This document shows, piece after piece, positions 45,071 through 55,939 of a DNA stretch of 64,000 bases (position 1 is its first letter; the number at the start of each line of letters is the position of its first letter). The notes below the pieces were generated by a model that saw only the letters and a program-made list of their open reading frames with translations, did not search any database and was not told the DNA's origin. Origin of the DNA: Diadophis punctatus similis (taxonomy: Eukaryota; Chordata; Lepidosauria; Squamata; Dipsadidae). The translations under genes and the position numbers were made by a program. The stretch covers positions 112,501 through 176,500 of the forward strand of contig JALIGW010000153.1 of the NCBI GenBank assembly GCA_023053685.1, written 5' to 3'.

Positions 45071-45142
45071 CAGAGGTGGGCTTCGCATACTGTAACAACC
45101 GGTACACTCGAACCGGTCTGAACCGGCTGAATCCCACCACTG
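45071..45142. mobile_element. very short hAT-like element, 72 bp
   Basis: It starts CAGAGGTGGGCTTCGCATAC and ends GGCTGAATCCCACCACTG. The flanks GGACTGGA and GGACCGGA match at 7 of 8. It is almost only termini of the family at 39401-39690. Confidence 0.8.
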
Positions 45143-45169
45143 GGACCGGACTTTGAAGAACTGGATGTG

Positions 45170-45528
45170 CAGATAATCTTTGACTTACAACAGTGTGTTT
45201 TGTGACCGTTCAAAGTTACGACGTCCCTGGGAAAAGGGACTTACGATCATGTTTCACACATGACTGTTGCCGCATCCCCATGGTCACGTGATCAAAATGA
45301 AGACGCCTGGGAACTGACTCAGATTTATGACAGTTGCAGCGTCCCAGGGGGTCACACGATGATCCCCTTTTATGACCTTCTGGCAAGCAAAGTCCATGCG
45401 GGAGCCAGATTCACTTAACAACCGTGTTACTAATAGAACCACCGCGGTGATTCGCTTAAGGGACGTGGAGAGAGGAGTCGTAACACGGGGCAAAACCCAC
45501 TTGACAAATTTCTCGCTGTAATGAAATT
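45170..45528. mobile_element. CAGGTAG-family MITE, right end lost
   Basis: It starts CAGATAATCTTTGACTTAC and keeps the family's internal order to about 45528. Confidence 0.75.
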
Positions 45529-45627
45529 CACTTAATTGTCTAATTCTAATTCTATTATTTTCCCTTCCATATTCTATTCATTCCAATCTTATCCTATCCT
45601 ATTGATCCATTCCAATTCCAATCTATT

Positions 45628-45942
45628 CCTTACTGGAGATTTTTAAGAAGAGACTGGGCATCCCCTTGTCTCAAATGGTACAGGGTCTCCTGCTTCAGCA
45701 GGGGGGTTGGACTAGAAGACCTCCAAGGTCCCTTCCAACTCTGTTATTCTATTCTGTCTCATTTAGAGACAGAAACAATGGATGGAAACTAATCAAAGAG
45801 AGAAGCAATCTGGAATTAAAGAGAAACTTCCTAACAGTGAGGACAATTAACCAGTGGAACAGCTTGCCACCAGAAATTGTGGGCGCTCCATCACTAGAGG
45901 TTTTTAAGAAGAGACTGGACAGCCACTTATCTGAAATGATTA
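45628..45942 (+). mobile_element. two CR1 3' ends in tandem
   Basis: 45628-45755 ends in AAGGTCCCTTCCAACTCTGT plus a short TATTC tail. 45766-45942 is a second CR1 3' end with RNNGWKLIKERSNLELKRNF. They are separate truncated copies. Confidence 0.88.
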
Positions 45943-45945
45943 GAT

Positions 45946-45988
<43 letters not shown>

Positions 45989-46055
45989 TTATTTATTTGG
46001 CATTCTTATATGCTGCCCAACTCCCGAAGGACTCAGGGCGGCATACAACAGATTA
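45943..46055 (-). mobile_element. (ATTT)n with a second SINE-type tail
   Basis: ATTT repeat followed by GGCATTCTTATATGCTGCCC and AACTCCCGAAGGACTCAGGG. This is the inverse of a squamate SINE tail ending in GCCGCCCTGAGTCC; another is at 44225-44325. Confidence 0.6.
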
Positions 46056-46690
46056 GAATCAGAATAGAGCTGAAAGGGCCTTGGAGGTCAAGCAAGAGAA
46101 CCTATACCCGTGATGGCGAACTTATGGCACGGGTGCCACAAGTGGCACGCGGAGCCATATCGGTGGGCACGCGAGCTCAGGTCCGGCGTGCATGTGTGCA
46201 CCAGCCGGCTGATTTTCGGGCCTTCTGGGCCCACTGGAAGTCGGGAAACAGGCTGTTTCCAGCCTCCAGAGGGGATGGGGAAGGCCGTTTTCGCCCTTCC
46301 CAGGCTCCTAGAAAGGCTCTGGAGCCTGGGGAGAGCGAAAAATGGGCGTGCCATTGCATGCTGGGAGCAGGGGGGTCATGCGTGCATGTGCGGGGGTGCA
46401 TGGAATTATGAGTGTGGGCACGTACACACGTGATCCCCCACATTCCCCCCCCCTTTTGGCACGCGAACCAAAAAAGGTTCGCCATCACTGACCTATACCA
46501 TTTCAGTCTCTTCTTAAAAACCTCCAGTGATGGAGCGCCCACAACTTCTGGTGACAAGCTGTTCCACTGGTTAATCTGTTCTCATTGTTAGGAAGTGTCT
46601 CCTTAATTCCAGGTTCTTTCTCTCTTTGATTAGTTTCCAGTCACTGTTTCTTGTCCTGCCCTCTAATTTGACCCCCTCTTCTTTGAGGCC
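46056..46690 (-). mobile_element. CR1 LINE 3' end split by a hAT insertion
   Basis: CR1 3' UTR occurs at 46056-46107 and resumes at 46491-46690. Confidence 0.85.
46108..46490. mobile_element. nonautonomous hAT element in CR1, 383 bp
   Basis: The ends are CCGTGATGGCGAACTTATGG and GGTTCGCCATCACTG. ACCTATAC duplicates perfectly at 46100-46107 and 46491-46498. Confidence 0.93.
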
Positions 46691-47018
46691 GCCTCTGCCA
46701 CAATGGTATAGGATCTCCTGCTTGAGCAGGGGGCTGGACTAGAAGACCTCCAAGGTCCCTTCCAGCTCATTCTATTCTATTCAGGTGGCGTTGACAGCGG
46801 CAAGGCTTAATCACTTAATCACTAACAGGATGTTGTGGAACAACTGTCACATTTCAGTTGGTTTTTGGCTGAGCCTGGAGCATCATCCATGGAGTTTACT
46901 CCAAATGCTACGTGATTGCTAAGCCAACATCAGTGAAGCCCAGGTCCAGCAAGGAGACGTTCGAGAGGAAATAGGACATCTTCCCTGGGGCCCAGGCCCA
47001 TCTGATGGAGAGATAACT

Positions 47019-47723
47019 GTCACGGTGTGAATATTGTCAGTTGTGAGTCTATGCAGGGTGATGCACCCCTATCCAAATATGATGGTATATTCCAATATAA
47101 GCAGAACACGTGATACGATTTTTTGCGCATGTCTACATTCCTGATCCACCCTTAATCTTCTTCTGCCTTAGCTCTTGACCTGAACGGTCGTGTTTCTTAG
47201 CAAAGATGTCATTATTCAGGATTTATTGTTTTATACTGAAATAAATATTTTATATTAGACATTTAATCTCGGTTTCATTTCTAACTGTCTGAATTCCAAG
47301 TAAAAGATCCATGATGTCGCCTCTACGGGAATATTCTTCCCTTAATAATAACCCCTCGCCACATTAGGGGAAACCTACAACTGGCTTTGGTTGGGTCTGG
47401 CTGTTAGCAGGGGGAGATCCCCCGGAGGTCGATGGACCGTTGCTTCCCTTTTGAAAGTCATTTTTACTTAGAAAATAAAACCGAGATTCAAATCTAATTA
47501 ACAAAATATTTATTTCAGTAGAAAAGTAATAAAAAGAATCCTTAGTAAAGCTACATTTTATCGGTTTCTACCTTCGGTAGAAATGGCGAAGAGAAAAGAA
47601 AGGAGGAAACCTCTGGAATGCAGACATGCGTAGTAGAATATATCATACGTCTGCTTGACCACAGATATAAGAAAACAGTAGAAAACATAGAGATGCACAA
47701 ACTGACAATATTCACATCGTGAC
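47019..47723. mobile_element. fold-back element of unknown family, 705 bp
   Basis: GTCACGGTGTGAATATTGTC at 47019 and its inverse at 47704-47723 form the ends. ACT flanks both sides. The inner arms GAAATAAATATTTT..ATCTCGGTTT (47233-47285) and 47466-47525 are also inverted, so both halves appear homologous. No coding frame was recognised. Confidence 0.75.
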
Positions 47724-48399
47724 ACTGGCAAAGGAAAACTCCAGCGCTGGACCTGTCCCCCGGATGAGTAGAAGACCATTAAAGTCCCGCTGTGACTCTC
47801 TTCCCTTAATCCCAACCGCCGCATCGCATTGATTTGGTGTTATCGACTTCTCTGCTCCAATACTTTCTCCGCTGCTCGCTTTGGTGTAGCGTCAACAGAT
47901 TAATCAGCACCTATTGAACTGCTGGATGATCGGGCCTGAAAACTGCACAACAGCGAGCACACCATCTTGTTAAAACAACCGTTTGTTACATCTGGGGACT
48001 TCTGTCTACAATCAAGCATCGCTTTTACCAACGCAGTCCCTCTTGGGAACGCCCCTTCTGAAAAACCAGCATGAAAAAGTCTGGGTACGTTTTGGTTTTT
48101 TTTCTTGGATAGATCTGTCGTCCTTTGTCCAAAATCTGTGCGCCGGCCGGGGGGGAAGCGCGAGCATAATTTGGGACCAAAAGAGACAATTTCTCCAGAA
48201 TTTAAGATCCATTACAAAGATCGGCTGAAGGACAACAGGGATGAATGTGGTTACGCTTGCAGAAATCTCTGCTCGGATTCGAACCGCCTCACCCAGCTGC
48301 AATCTTTCGATTAAACCCCAATGTGGTTTAAATTCCACTCTTTCAAGGTGGCTTATTAGGGGCTGAGCCCTTCCTTTAAATTAAAAATAAAATAAAATA
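47724..48399. other. NEK6 intron, unique sequence
   Basis: No exon or known repeat is recognised. Overlapping short frames at 47983-48338 are unsupported. Confidence 0.4.
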
Positions 48400-48767
48400 C
48401 AGATAGTTCTTGACGTTCAAGAGTTCATTTAGTGACTGTTCGAAGTTACAAACGCCACTGGAAAAAAAGGGACTTATGGCCGTTTTTAACTCTTACGACC
48501 AGCTGCAGCATTCCCATGGTCAAAATTTAGATGCTTGGCCACTGACTCATATTTATGATGGTCACAGCGTCCTGGGAGTCACGTGATTCCTCTTTTGCGA
48601 CCTTCTGACAAGCCCGATTCACTTAACAAGGTTACTAACTTATCGACCGCAGCGATTCACTTAACAAACTGTGGCAAGAAAGGTCGTAGAATGAGGCCAA
48701 GTTCACTTAACAGACGTCTCACTTAGCAACATAAATTTTGGGCTTAGTCGTATGTCGAGGACTACCT
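48400..48767. mobile_element. CAGGTAG-family MITE
   Basis: It runs CAGATAGTTCTTGACGTTC to CGTATGTCGAGGACTACC, with the standard internal order. Confidence 0.78.
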
Positions 48768-49520
48768 CTATGTATGGATCTCATGTCAAATGTCGAAGCA
48801 ATCCTGACATGGGATGATGAATGTGTTAAGGGCCCCCGTTTGCTGGCTGTATAGCTAACTGGTCATGTTATTTAATTGGGACTTTCGTAGTATTTTTATT
48901 GTTTTAAAATGTTTTTTTTTAGTGTTTTAATTATATATATTTGAACTGTAAGCCACCTGAATTGTAAGCTATCAGCAACTGTAAGCCATTGGAATTGAAT
49001 GGATGGATGAAGCCAGTGATAAACTTAAAGCTGTGGCAGGAATATCATTGCTTTTTTACCTGCTAAAAATTCAAATAAGTTGCAAAAACACCCAGTGCTG
49101 GATGTTAAACGGTCTGAAACTTACATATTATCTGGTTGAATTGCTAACTGCTCGTGTATATTTAACCTGAACGCTCTCAGTGTTTTTAATTGTTTTAAAA
49201 TGCTTTTACTGTTTTCAATTGTAATATATTTCTCCCCCTTGTATTGAATTGTAAGCCGCACAAGGGGTATTTTTAATTGTAATATATTTCTTTCTGTGTC
49301 GAATGGTAAGGTGCCCTGAGGGTATTGACTCAAGATAGATGGGAAATTAATGACCACTGGAAAAAAAGGTTGTAAAATTGGACCGGCCATACGGGCGACC
49401 TCATTTTACGACCGTCATAACTTATGACCATGGTAGGTAGGATATATCATGTTTGTAAGTTGAGTGCCACTCTTTATATCTCTGGTTCCATATGATAGAA
49501 AAGCGGTAACAGAGGCTTAC
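48768..49520. other. NEK6 intron, old LINE/SINE-like tails
   Basis: TTTTAATTGTTTTAAAATGC and GAATTGTAAGCCGCACAAGG words at 48890-49330 resemble degraded retroelement 3' ends. 49330-49455 holds a fragment of the CAGGTAG MITE. The assignments are tentative. Confidence 0.4.
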
Positions 49521-49615
49521 CTCGTACAGTAAACAGCCCAAAGACCAGATATCCGATTTAAAATTATAGCCATTTTCGTGTATTCTTTCCGGGGACATAT
49601 AATACGGTGTTCCCA
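49521..49615 (-). CDS. NEK6: NEK6 coding exon, activation segment end to C-lobe
   Basis: The acceptor TTACAG is followed by TG, completing a split Val codon, then [20 protein letters not shown] and [11 protein letters not shown], and donor GTAAGC. At 95 nt it enters in phase 1 and exits in phase 0. It holds the P+1 loop GTPYYMSPE and the conserved [11 protein letters not shown] of helix F. The reading is the same as human NEK6 across the exon as far as recalled. Its 5' neighbour in the mRNA supplies Ser206 (human numbering), two residues before this exon. Confidence 0.98.
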
Positions 49616-49670
49616 CTGTAACAGACAAGTCGAGACAAGGAAATTAGAATCTGCAAAGCTTGGCTTTACT

Positions 49671-50040
49671 GGGGCGACGTAATGCTGCATGCCAACGACG
49701 TCGCCCCCAAAGTACACGACATCCCCTGTTCTTTCTAAGGAAAGCCTGATTCTTTTGACTTGTTGCCTGGCACTGTGCCAGCTAGGGGCCAAGAAAAGAC
49801 CAGGGCGACGTAATGCCGCATGCCGACGACGTCACCCCCAAAGTGCACGACATCGTCTGTTCTTTCTTGGGAAAACCTGACCCTTTTTTTTTTTTGCCTT
49901 TTGGCCTGGCACAAAGCCAGCTTGCATTTAGAAAAACACCGGGGGGGGGGGGGGGCGACGTGTGACGTAATGCTGCATTCCGACGACGTCACCTCCAAAG
50001 TGCACGACATTGTCTGTTCTTTCCAGGGGGGAAAAATCTG
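49671..50040. repeat. tandem repeat, three copies of about 130-150 bp, CpG-bearing
   Basis: The unit GCGACGTAATGCCGCATGCC with GACGACGTCACCCCCAAAGT and CTGTTCTTTC recurs at about 49674, 49804 and 49956. A poly-G run precedes the third. It starts 56 bp upstream of the NEK6 exon at 49521-49615. Confidence 0.9.
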
Positions 50041-50099
50041 ACTTTTCTGGCCTGGTGATCAAAACCAGATCAATTGGAACATCTGTAGAGGCTCCCTTC

Positions 50100-50186
50100 T
50101 CACATGTCACTTGTCTGAGATGGTATAGGTTCTCCTGCTTGAGCAGGGGGCTGGACTAGAAGACCTCCAAGGTCCCTTCAAGCTCT
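50100..50186 (+). mobile_element. CR1 3' UTR fragment
   Basis: It ends AAGGTCCCTTCAAGCTCTAT and enters the AATAG tract. Confidence 0.88.
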
Positions 50187-51770
50187 ATTCTATTCTATTC
50201 TATTCTATTCTATTCTATTCTATTCTATTCTATTCTATTCTATTCTATTCTATTCCGATTTCTATTCTATTCTATTCTATTCCGACTCTATTTCTATTTC
50301 TATTTCTATTTCTATTCTATTCCCGATTTCTATTCTATTCCGACTCTATTTCTATTTCTATTCTATTCTATTCTATTCCGATTTCTATTCTATTCTATTC
50401 CGATTTCTATTCTATTCCGACTCTATTTCTATTTCTATTTCTATTCTATTCTATTCTATTCCGATTTCTATTCTATTCCGACTCTATTTCTATTTCTATT
50501 CTATTCTATTCTATTCTATTCCGATTTCTATTCTATTCCGACTCTATTTCTATTTCTATTTCTATTCTATTCTATTCCGATTTCTATTCTATTCTATTCC
50601 GATTTCTATTCTATTCCGACTCTATTCTATTCTATTCTATTCTATTCTATTCCGATTTCTATTCTATTCCGACTCTATTTCTATTCTATTCTATTCCGAT
50701 TTCTATTCTATTCTATTCCAATTTCTATTCTATTCCGACTCTTTTTTTATTTCTATTCTATTCTATTCTATTCTATTCTATTCTATTCTATTCTATTCCG
50801 ATTTCTATTCTATTCCGACTCTATGTCTATTTCTATTTCTATTCTATTCTATTCCGATTTCTATTCTATTCCGACTCTATTTCTATTTCTATTCTATTCT
50901 ATTCTATTCTATTCCGATTTCTATTCTATTCCGACTCTATTTCTATTTCTATTTCTATTCTATTCTATTCCGATTTCTATTCTATTCTATTCTGATTTCT
51001 ATTCTATTCCGACTCTATTCTATTCTATTCTATTCTATTCCGATTTCTATTCTATTCCGACTCTATTTCTATTCTATTCTATTCCGATTTCTATTCTATT
51101 CTATTCCAATTTCTATTCTATTCCGACTCTTTTTTTATTTCTATTCTATTCTATTCTATTCTATTCTATTCCGATTTCTATTCTATTCCGACTCTATTTC
51201 TATTTCTATTTCTATTCCTATTCTATTCTATTCTATTCTATTCCGATTTCTATTCTATTCCGACTCTATTTCTATTTCTATTTCATTTCTATTCTATTCT
51301 ATTCCGATTTCTATTCTATTCCGACTCTATTTCTATTTCTATTCTATTCTATTCTATTCCGATTTCTATTCTATTCCGACTCTATTTCTATTTCTATTTC
51401 TATTTCTATTTCTATTTTATTCTATTCTATTCTATTCTATTCTATTCTATTCTATTCTATTCTATTCTATTCTATTCTATTCTATTCTAATTCTATTCTA
51501 TTCTATTCGGATTTCTATTCTATTCCGACTCTATTTCTATTTCTATTTCTATTCTATTCTATTCCGATTTCTATTCTATTCCGACTCTATTTCTATTCTA
51601 TTCTATTCTATTCCGATTTCTATTCTATTCCGACTCTATTTCTATTTCTATTCTATTCTATTCCGACTCTATTCCGATTTCTATTCTATTCCGACTCTAT
51701 TCCGATTTCTATTCTATTCCGACTCTATTTCTATTTCTATTTCTAATCTATTCTATTCTATTCTATTCTA
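50187..51770. repeat. AATAG microsatellite, 1.6 kb, with a CCGA higher-order pattern
   Basis: Pentamers and TTTCTA hexamers are punctuated by CCGATTTCTATTCTATTCC followed by GACTCTATTTC at irregular 50-90 bp intervals. The 307-codon frame is a repeat translation. Confidence 0.97.
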
Positions 51771-51975
51771 ACCTGGAATTAAGGAGAAACTTCCTAACAG
51801 TGAGGACAATTAACCAGTGGAACAGCTTGCCTCCGGAAATCGTGGGTGTTCCATCAGAAATCATGGGCGCTCTTTTTAAGACTAGACAGTCCCTTGTCTG
51901 AGATGGTATAGGTTCTCCTGCTTGAGCAAGGGGCTGGACTAGAAGACCTCCAAGGTCCCTTCCAGCTCTATTCTA
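51771..51975 (+). mobile_element. CR1 3' end, shortened
   Basis: It runs CCTGGAATTAAGGAGAAACT to AAGGTCCCTTCCAGCTCTAT. A short internal duplication gives two copies of ATCATGGGCGCTC-like text. Confidence 0.88.
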
Positions 51976-53169
51976 ATGATTCTAATGATTCAAAGCTCTG
52001 GAATTGACAAGGCTTTTGAAGTTTCTCCTGCCAGCTGTTGGCTGAAGCCGGGCCTCGCCTCTGAATACAGGCGGGTGGCACACGATGCTCCCAAGCAGTC
52101 TGCGTAATTTGCCATGCCATGCCGAGCCGTCTCCTCATCTCCGGCGAAGAACGCACGGGCAAATCTTCCATTTTTTTTCTTTCATTACCCCGGCATGTCC
52201 TGTCACTTAATTTTTATGTATGCGATCCTTCCTGACAAATTTGATCCGCCGGCAGGTAATGTGTTTGACGTGCATCCACTTCCTTGCTCTAATTATAGCT
52301 TCTGTTTCTGACACAGAGTCGTCTGCCCTGCCGGAGCTAGGAGTACACCTGTCAGACAAGTTGTGGCACTGCCTAATGCCCTTTTATGCCGGTTTGATGT
52401 TGGCAAATACGGAGGAGGTGGAGGAAGAGGAGGAGGAGGAGAAGGGAGGAAAGGGGGAGAAAAATAATAAAATTAGGTGCATTTATTTGCATAAGCTCCA
52501 CTGCTCAGCGCATGGCTTGCCAAGCCTTCGGTGTTTTAGAGTTCAGGACGGTTGCCGAGGCAACCGGGAATATAGAAAGGAGTCAGGATCGCAGACAAAA
52601 AAATCAGGCCACGGAGGTTTTGGTGGTGACCGAACAGCAAAAAAATATTCCAGATAAAAACTGATCCGGCAAGATTACGCCACCGGGAAAGGGATGCGAA
52701 AGCGGAGTTGAAATGGCACTTGTGGAAACCGCTGGATTTTTTTTGGGGGGGGGAGAAAAAAAGGGGCGCTTTTGAAGAGGGTAAACCAGCCCGGGGCACC
52801 TATCGCTGAGCCAACCTAGAACCCCTTTGTTGTTTCCCGCTTTAGACTTCCCGGAGCTCCTTTCCCGAGCCCCAAAAGAGGCTAATTTTGACAGATTTGT
52901 CCTCCAAAGCGCCCCAAAGGGGCATTGATTGATCTCTCTTTTTGCATTGATCCCAGGTCTTCCACTTCACCGGAAGCCGAATTTTCGGCTTCTTTGTTAA
53001 GGGCGGCCACAAAAGGGAATGAGATCAAAGTGTTGCACAGAACGGGCTTTGCGTCCATCATGGCGAAGAATCTTGTGACCTATTTGCGGGTGACTTTACG
53101 GAAAACCTTGACGTCGTTCAGCCGGCAACGGGAAGCAGTGGTTATCGCTGCTTTGTTCTGGCCTCCAGA
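51976..53169. other. NEK6 intron, low-repeat
   Basis: Mostly unique with a GAGGAGGA tract near 52410-52460 and a poly-G near 52741-52750. No exon is recognised. 52090-52400 could be a constrained noncoding block by appearance. Confidence 0.4.
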
Positions 53170-53775
53170 CCAGGGGCGAGTTCCTAATTTTTTTACTACC
53201 ACTCTGTGGGCGTGGCTTATTTTGTGGGCGTGACTTGCCAGCCATGTGACCGGGTGGGCGTAGGCTTCGGGAGCTTGGCAGCGGCCGGAGAAGCAGGGGG
53301 GCATTGCCCACCCGCAATGCAGCCCCCCACAGCGGGAGCAGCAAGACTGCGGCAGCGGTTCTTCTAGGAGGCGCCGTCCGGCCTGAATGCTTCTCCCCAT
53401 TCAATGATCCTAGGCTTCTGCCTCCCGTTCCCCCTCCCCTCAGCAGCTCGAGAAGCCTCAAACGTGTGAAAATGCCTAGGATCATCACCGCGTGTTCGTG
53501 GCTCCTCGGACTGCTGAAGGGAGGGGAATGGAGATAGCTCCTGCCGCCCGTTCTTTCAGCGTCTCATGCGCTCCCTCAGCCATCCTCCCCTGCTTGGACT
53601 CACTGTGGGGTAGGAAGGCAGCGCATGCACAGTGCCGGAAGCTCGGCTTCTGGGCATGTGCAGAAGAAATTTTTTTTAAAAAAAATGGCGGCGCCCAGGC
53701 ACCGGTACTGTGACGTCACCAGCGGGCCGCTACCGGTGCTATAGAGTGGACCGCACCAGTAGGAACCCACCACTG
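53170..53775. mobile_element. hAT-type element, 606 bp, perfect 8-bp TSD
   Basis: The ends are CAGGGGCGAGTTCCTAATTT and GTAGGAACCCACCACTG. CTCCAGAC duplicates at 53162-53169 and 53776-53783. It is inverted relative to 30593-31098. No transposase frame. Confidence 0.94.
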
Positions 53776-53783
53776 CTCCAGAC

Positions 53784-54191
53784 CCTGAATTTCGTAGGAC
53801 TTCTTTTTCGTGTATCAGCTCCCCACCGCATAGCTTGACCCTACTTAGCTCTCTGAGCTACGAAAAATCAGCCTGGCCTTGCTTTGTCACCCCTTTTTGG
53901 CTTCCTTGGTAGTTGTGGTCAATAACATTTTCTCCTCCCCCCCCCGCCCTCAAATGACTCTCGGCAACCCGGCCTGACCTCTACCTGCCTCCGGTGAAAT
54001 GAAAAAGGGTGTCGCAGAAGTTTCAAGATTATTTCGAGCCCTGGGTGAGAGGAAGCTGTGCCGTGCCCGGCTTTCCCCTCCTGTTTGGGGTTGCAACAGG
54101 AGATTGGTGTGGGATTAGCTGATCTTCTCCAGGACAAATTGATGCAGAAGGGTGAAAGCCCACTGAGATTGTTAAAAGGAGGAAGGGAAGG
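53784..54191. other. NEK6 intron, unique sequence
   Basis: No exon or repeat is recognised. Confidence 0.4.
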
Positions 54192-55094
54192 TGTTGTGGC
54201 CTGCCAGCGGCCTATGCAGCTGGTAGCTGATTCAGACAGCGAGGAGGCTGGTGTGGTGATTCGCCAGCGGCCTGTGCAGCTGGCACCCGAGTCGGACAGT
54301 GAGGAGGCTGGAGAAGACTCGGTGCCAGAGGCAGGGATTCAGCCATGCCTTCAGAACCTCCAGAGGCTGCAATGAGTGCAGAAGAAGAAGAAAAGGAGGC
54401 TGCAGCACTGCAGGCTACTTCAGCTGACTGCAGTTCAGCTGTTCAAATCTCACCGGCTCAAGGTTGACTCAGCCTTCCATCCTTCTGAGGTCGGTAAAAT
54501 GAGGACCCAGATTGTTGGGGGCAAGAGGCTGAACTGCTTAGAGAGGGCTGTAAAGCACTATGAAGCGGTATATAAGTCTAAGTGCTATTGCTATTGTTCT
54601 CAATGCGCGCGCGCACAGAGCTGCCAAAAGGCAGGAATGGCTCCTGAGGAGAAGGACTACTCGGGAGTAAGGCTTGGGGATAACTGGCCACTCCCATAGC
54701 CTATTTAAGTGAGGAAAAGGACCGACCAATTTGCAGGAAACAACTTAGTTCATCCCATGTCTTGTCTCTTGACTGCAAAACTCCTGTTCGGCTCGTGTTT
54801 GAAAGACGTCAACTTTCCTGCAAATTGCTCCTGGGCATTCTGCCAACAACAGTAAGATTGTGTGTTGTTATCAGACAGACTCTTCGTGGGACTTTTGATT
54901 CTTTTTGCTTGGACTATTGCCCGGCTGTTAAGAAGATTAATTAACAGCTGTTGCTCTGAAAAGTCTGATTTATCATTTCATGGACTTTAGAACGACTGCT
55001 AAGACAGATAATTAGTAGTTTGTTAATATTAAAACAAGGTTTGTTCGGACGCTGTTTGTGTTGTGTTCCTTGGTCCGGCAGCTGAGTCAGAACA
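54192..55094 (+). mobile_element. solo LTR-like element, copy 3, with a SINE inside
   Basis: It begins TGTTGTGGCCTGCCAGCGG and ends GAGTCAGAACA, with a perfect 5-bp duplication GAAGG (54187-54191, 55095-55099). The first 60 bp are tandemly repeated (CGGCCTATGCAGCTGGTAGC and CGGCCTGTGCAGCTGGCACC). A 5'-truncated SINE occupies about 54388-54597. The acidic frame is interrupted. Confidence 0.88.
54388..54597 (+). mobile_element. tRNA-derived SINE, 5'-truncated, inside the LTR
   Basis: It runs GTTCAGCTGTTCAAATCTC through GAGGACCCAGATTGTTGGGG to AAGTGCTATTGCTATTG. Confidence 0.9.
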
Positions 55095-55770
55095 GAAGGG
55101 AAGGGAAGGGAAAGGAGAAGTGGAGGGAGAAGAAGAGAGTAGAGAAGGAAGGAGGAAGAGGGAAGGGAGAAGGGAAAAGGGAGAAGAGAAGGAAGAAGGG
55201 AAGGGAGAAGTGAAGGGAGAAGAAGAGAGTAGAGAAGGAGAGGGAAGGGAAGGGAGAGGAAGAGAGTACAGAAGGAAGGAGGAAGTGGGAAGGGAAAAGG
55301 GAGAAGAGAAGGAAGAAGGGAAAGGAAGGGAGAAGTGAAGGGAGAAGACGAGAGTAGAGAAGGAAGGAGGAAGTGGGAAGGGAGAAGGGAAAAGGGAGAA
55401 GAGAAGGAAGAAGGGAAGGGAAGAAAGGAGAGGTGAAGAAAGGAGAGGTGAAAAGAGAGTAGAGAAGGAAGAAGGAAGGAAGAGGGAAGGGAGAAGGAAG
55501 AAGGGAAAAGGGAGAAGAGGGGAAGGGAGAAGTGAAGGGGGAAGGGAGAAGAGAGAAGGAAGAAAGGAAATGGAAGAGGGGAGATGGGAGAGGAGAAGGA
55601 AAAAGGAGGAAGAGAGAAAAGAGAAGAAGGGAGAAAGAAGAGAAGGAAGGAGTAAAGAAGGAAGGGGAAAGGGAGAAGTGAAGGGAGAAGGGAAAATGAA
55701 AAAGAGAAGAGAAGGGAGAAGGAAGAGGAAAGAGAGAAGGGAGAAGAGAAAAGGAAGGGAAGGGCTAAGT
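55095..55770. repeat. polypurine GGAA/GAAG tract
   Basis: Purine-only + strand with GAAGGGAGAAGTGAAGGGAG recurring. It ends about 60 bp from the NEK6 exon donor at 55830-55831. Confidence 0.95.
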
Positions 55771-55831
55771 GAGGACTACCCACAATGCAGGCCAAACCAG
55801 GTGTTAAGGGGAGGGGTCTCCCCTGCTTTAC

Positions 55832-55939
55832 CTAAGGAATGCGCAGCAGTGGTTTTTGAGCTGAAGAAGCGCCCCAGGCCCAGGTCTCCCAACTTCACGA
55901 CTCCAGTAGCTGTGATGAACACATTGGCTGGTTTGATGT
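55832..55939 (-). CDS. NEK6: NEK6 coding exon, catalytic loop end to activation loop
   Basis: The acceptor CCCAG is followed by AC, completing the split catalytic Asp of HRD. It then reads [20 protein letters not shown] and [15 protein letters not shown] and ends in G of the split Val before donor GTAAAG. It is 108 nt. It carries the metal-binding DLG (Asp190 in human numbering) and Ser206, the activating phosphosite used by NEK9 and by autophosphorylation. One change stands out: FSSKTT where human has FSSETT, placing Lys at position 200. A frame including the donor GT is only a shadow. Confidence 0.98.

Noticed and set aside
50823..51746. 307-codon + strand frame
   Set aside because: It is a translation of AATAG pentamers, with no complexity and no start context.
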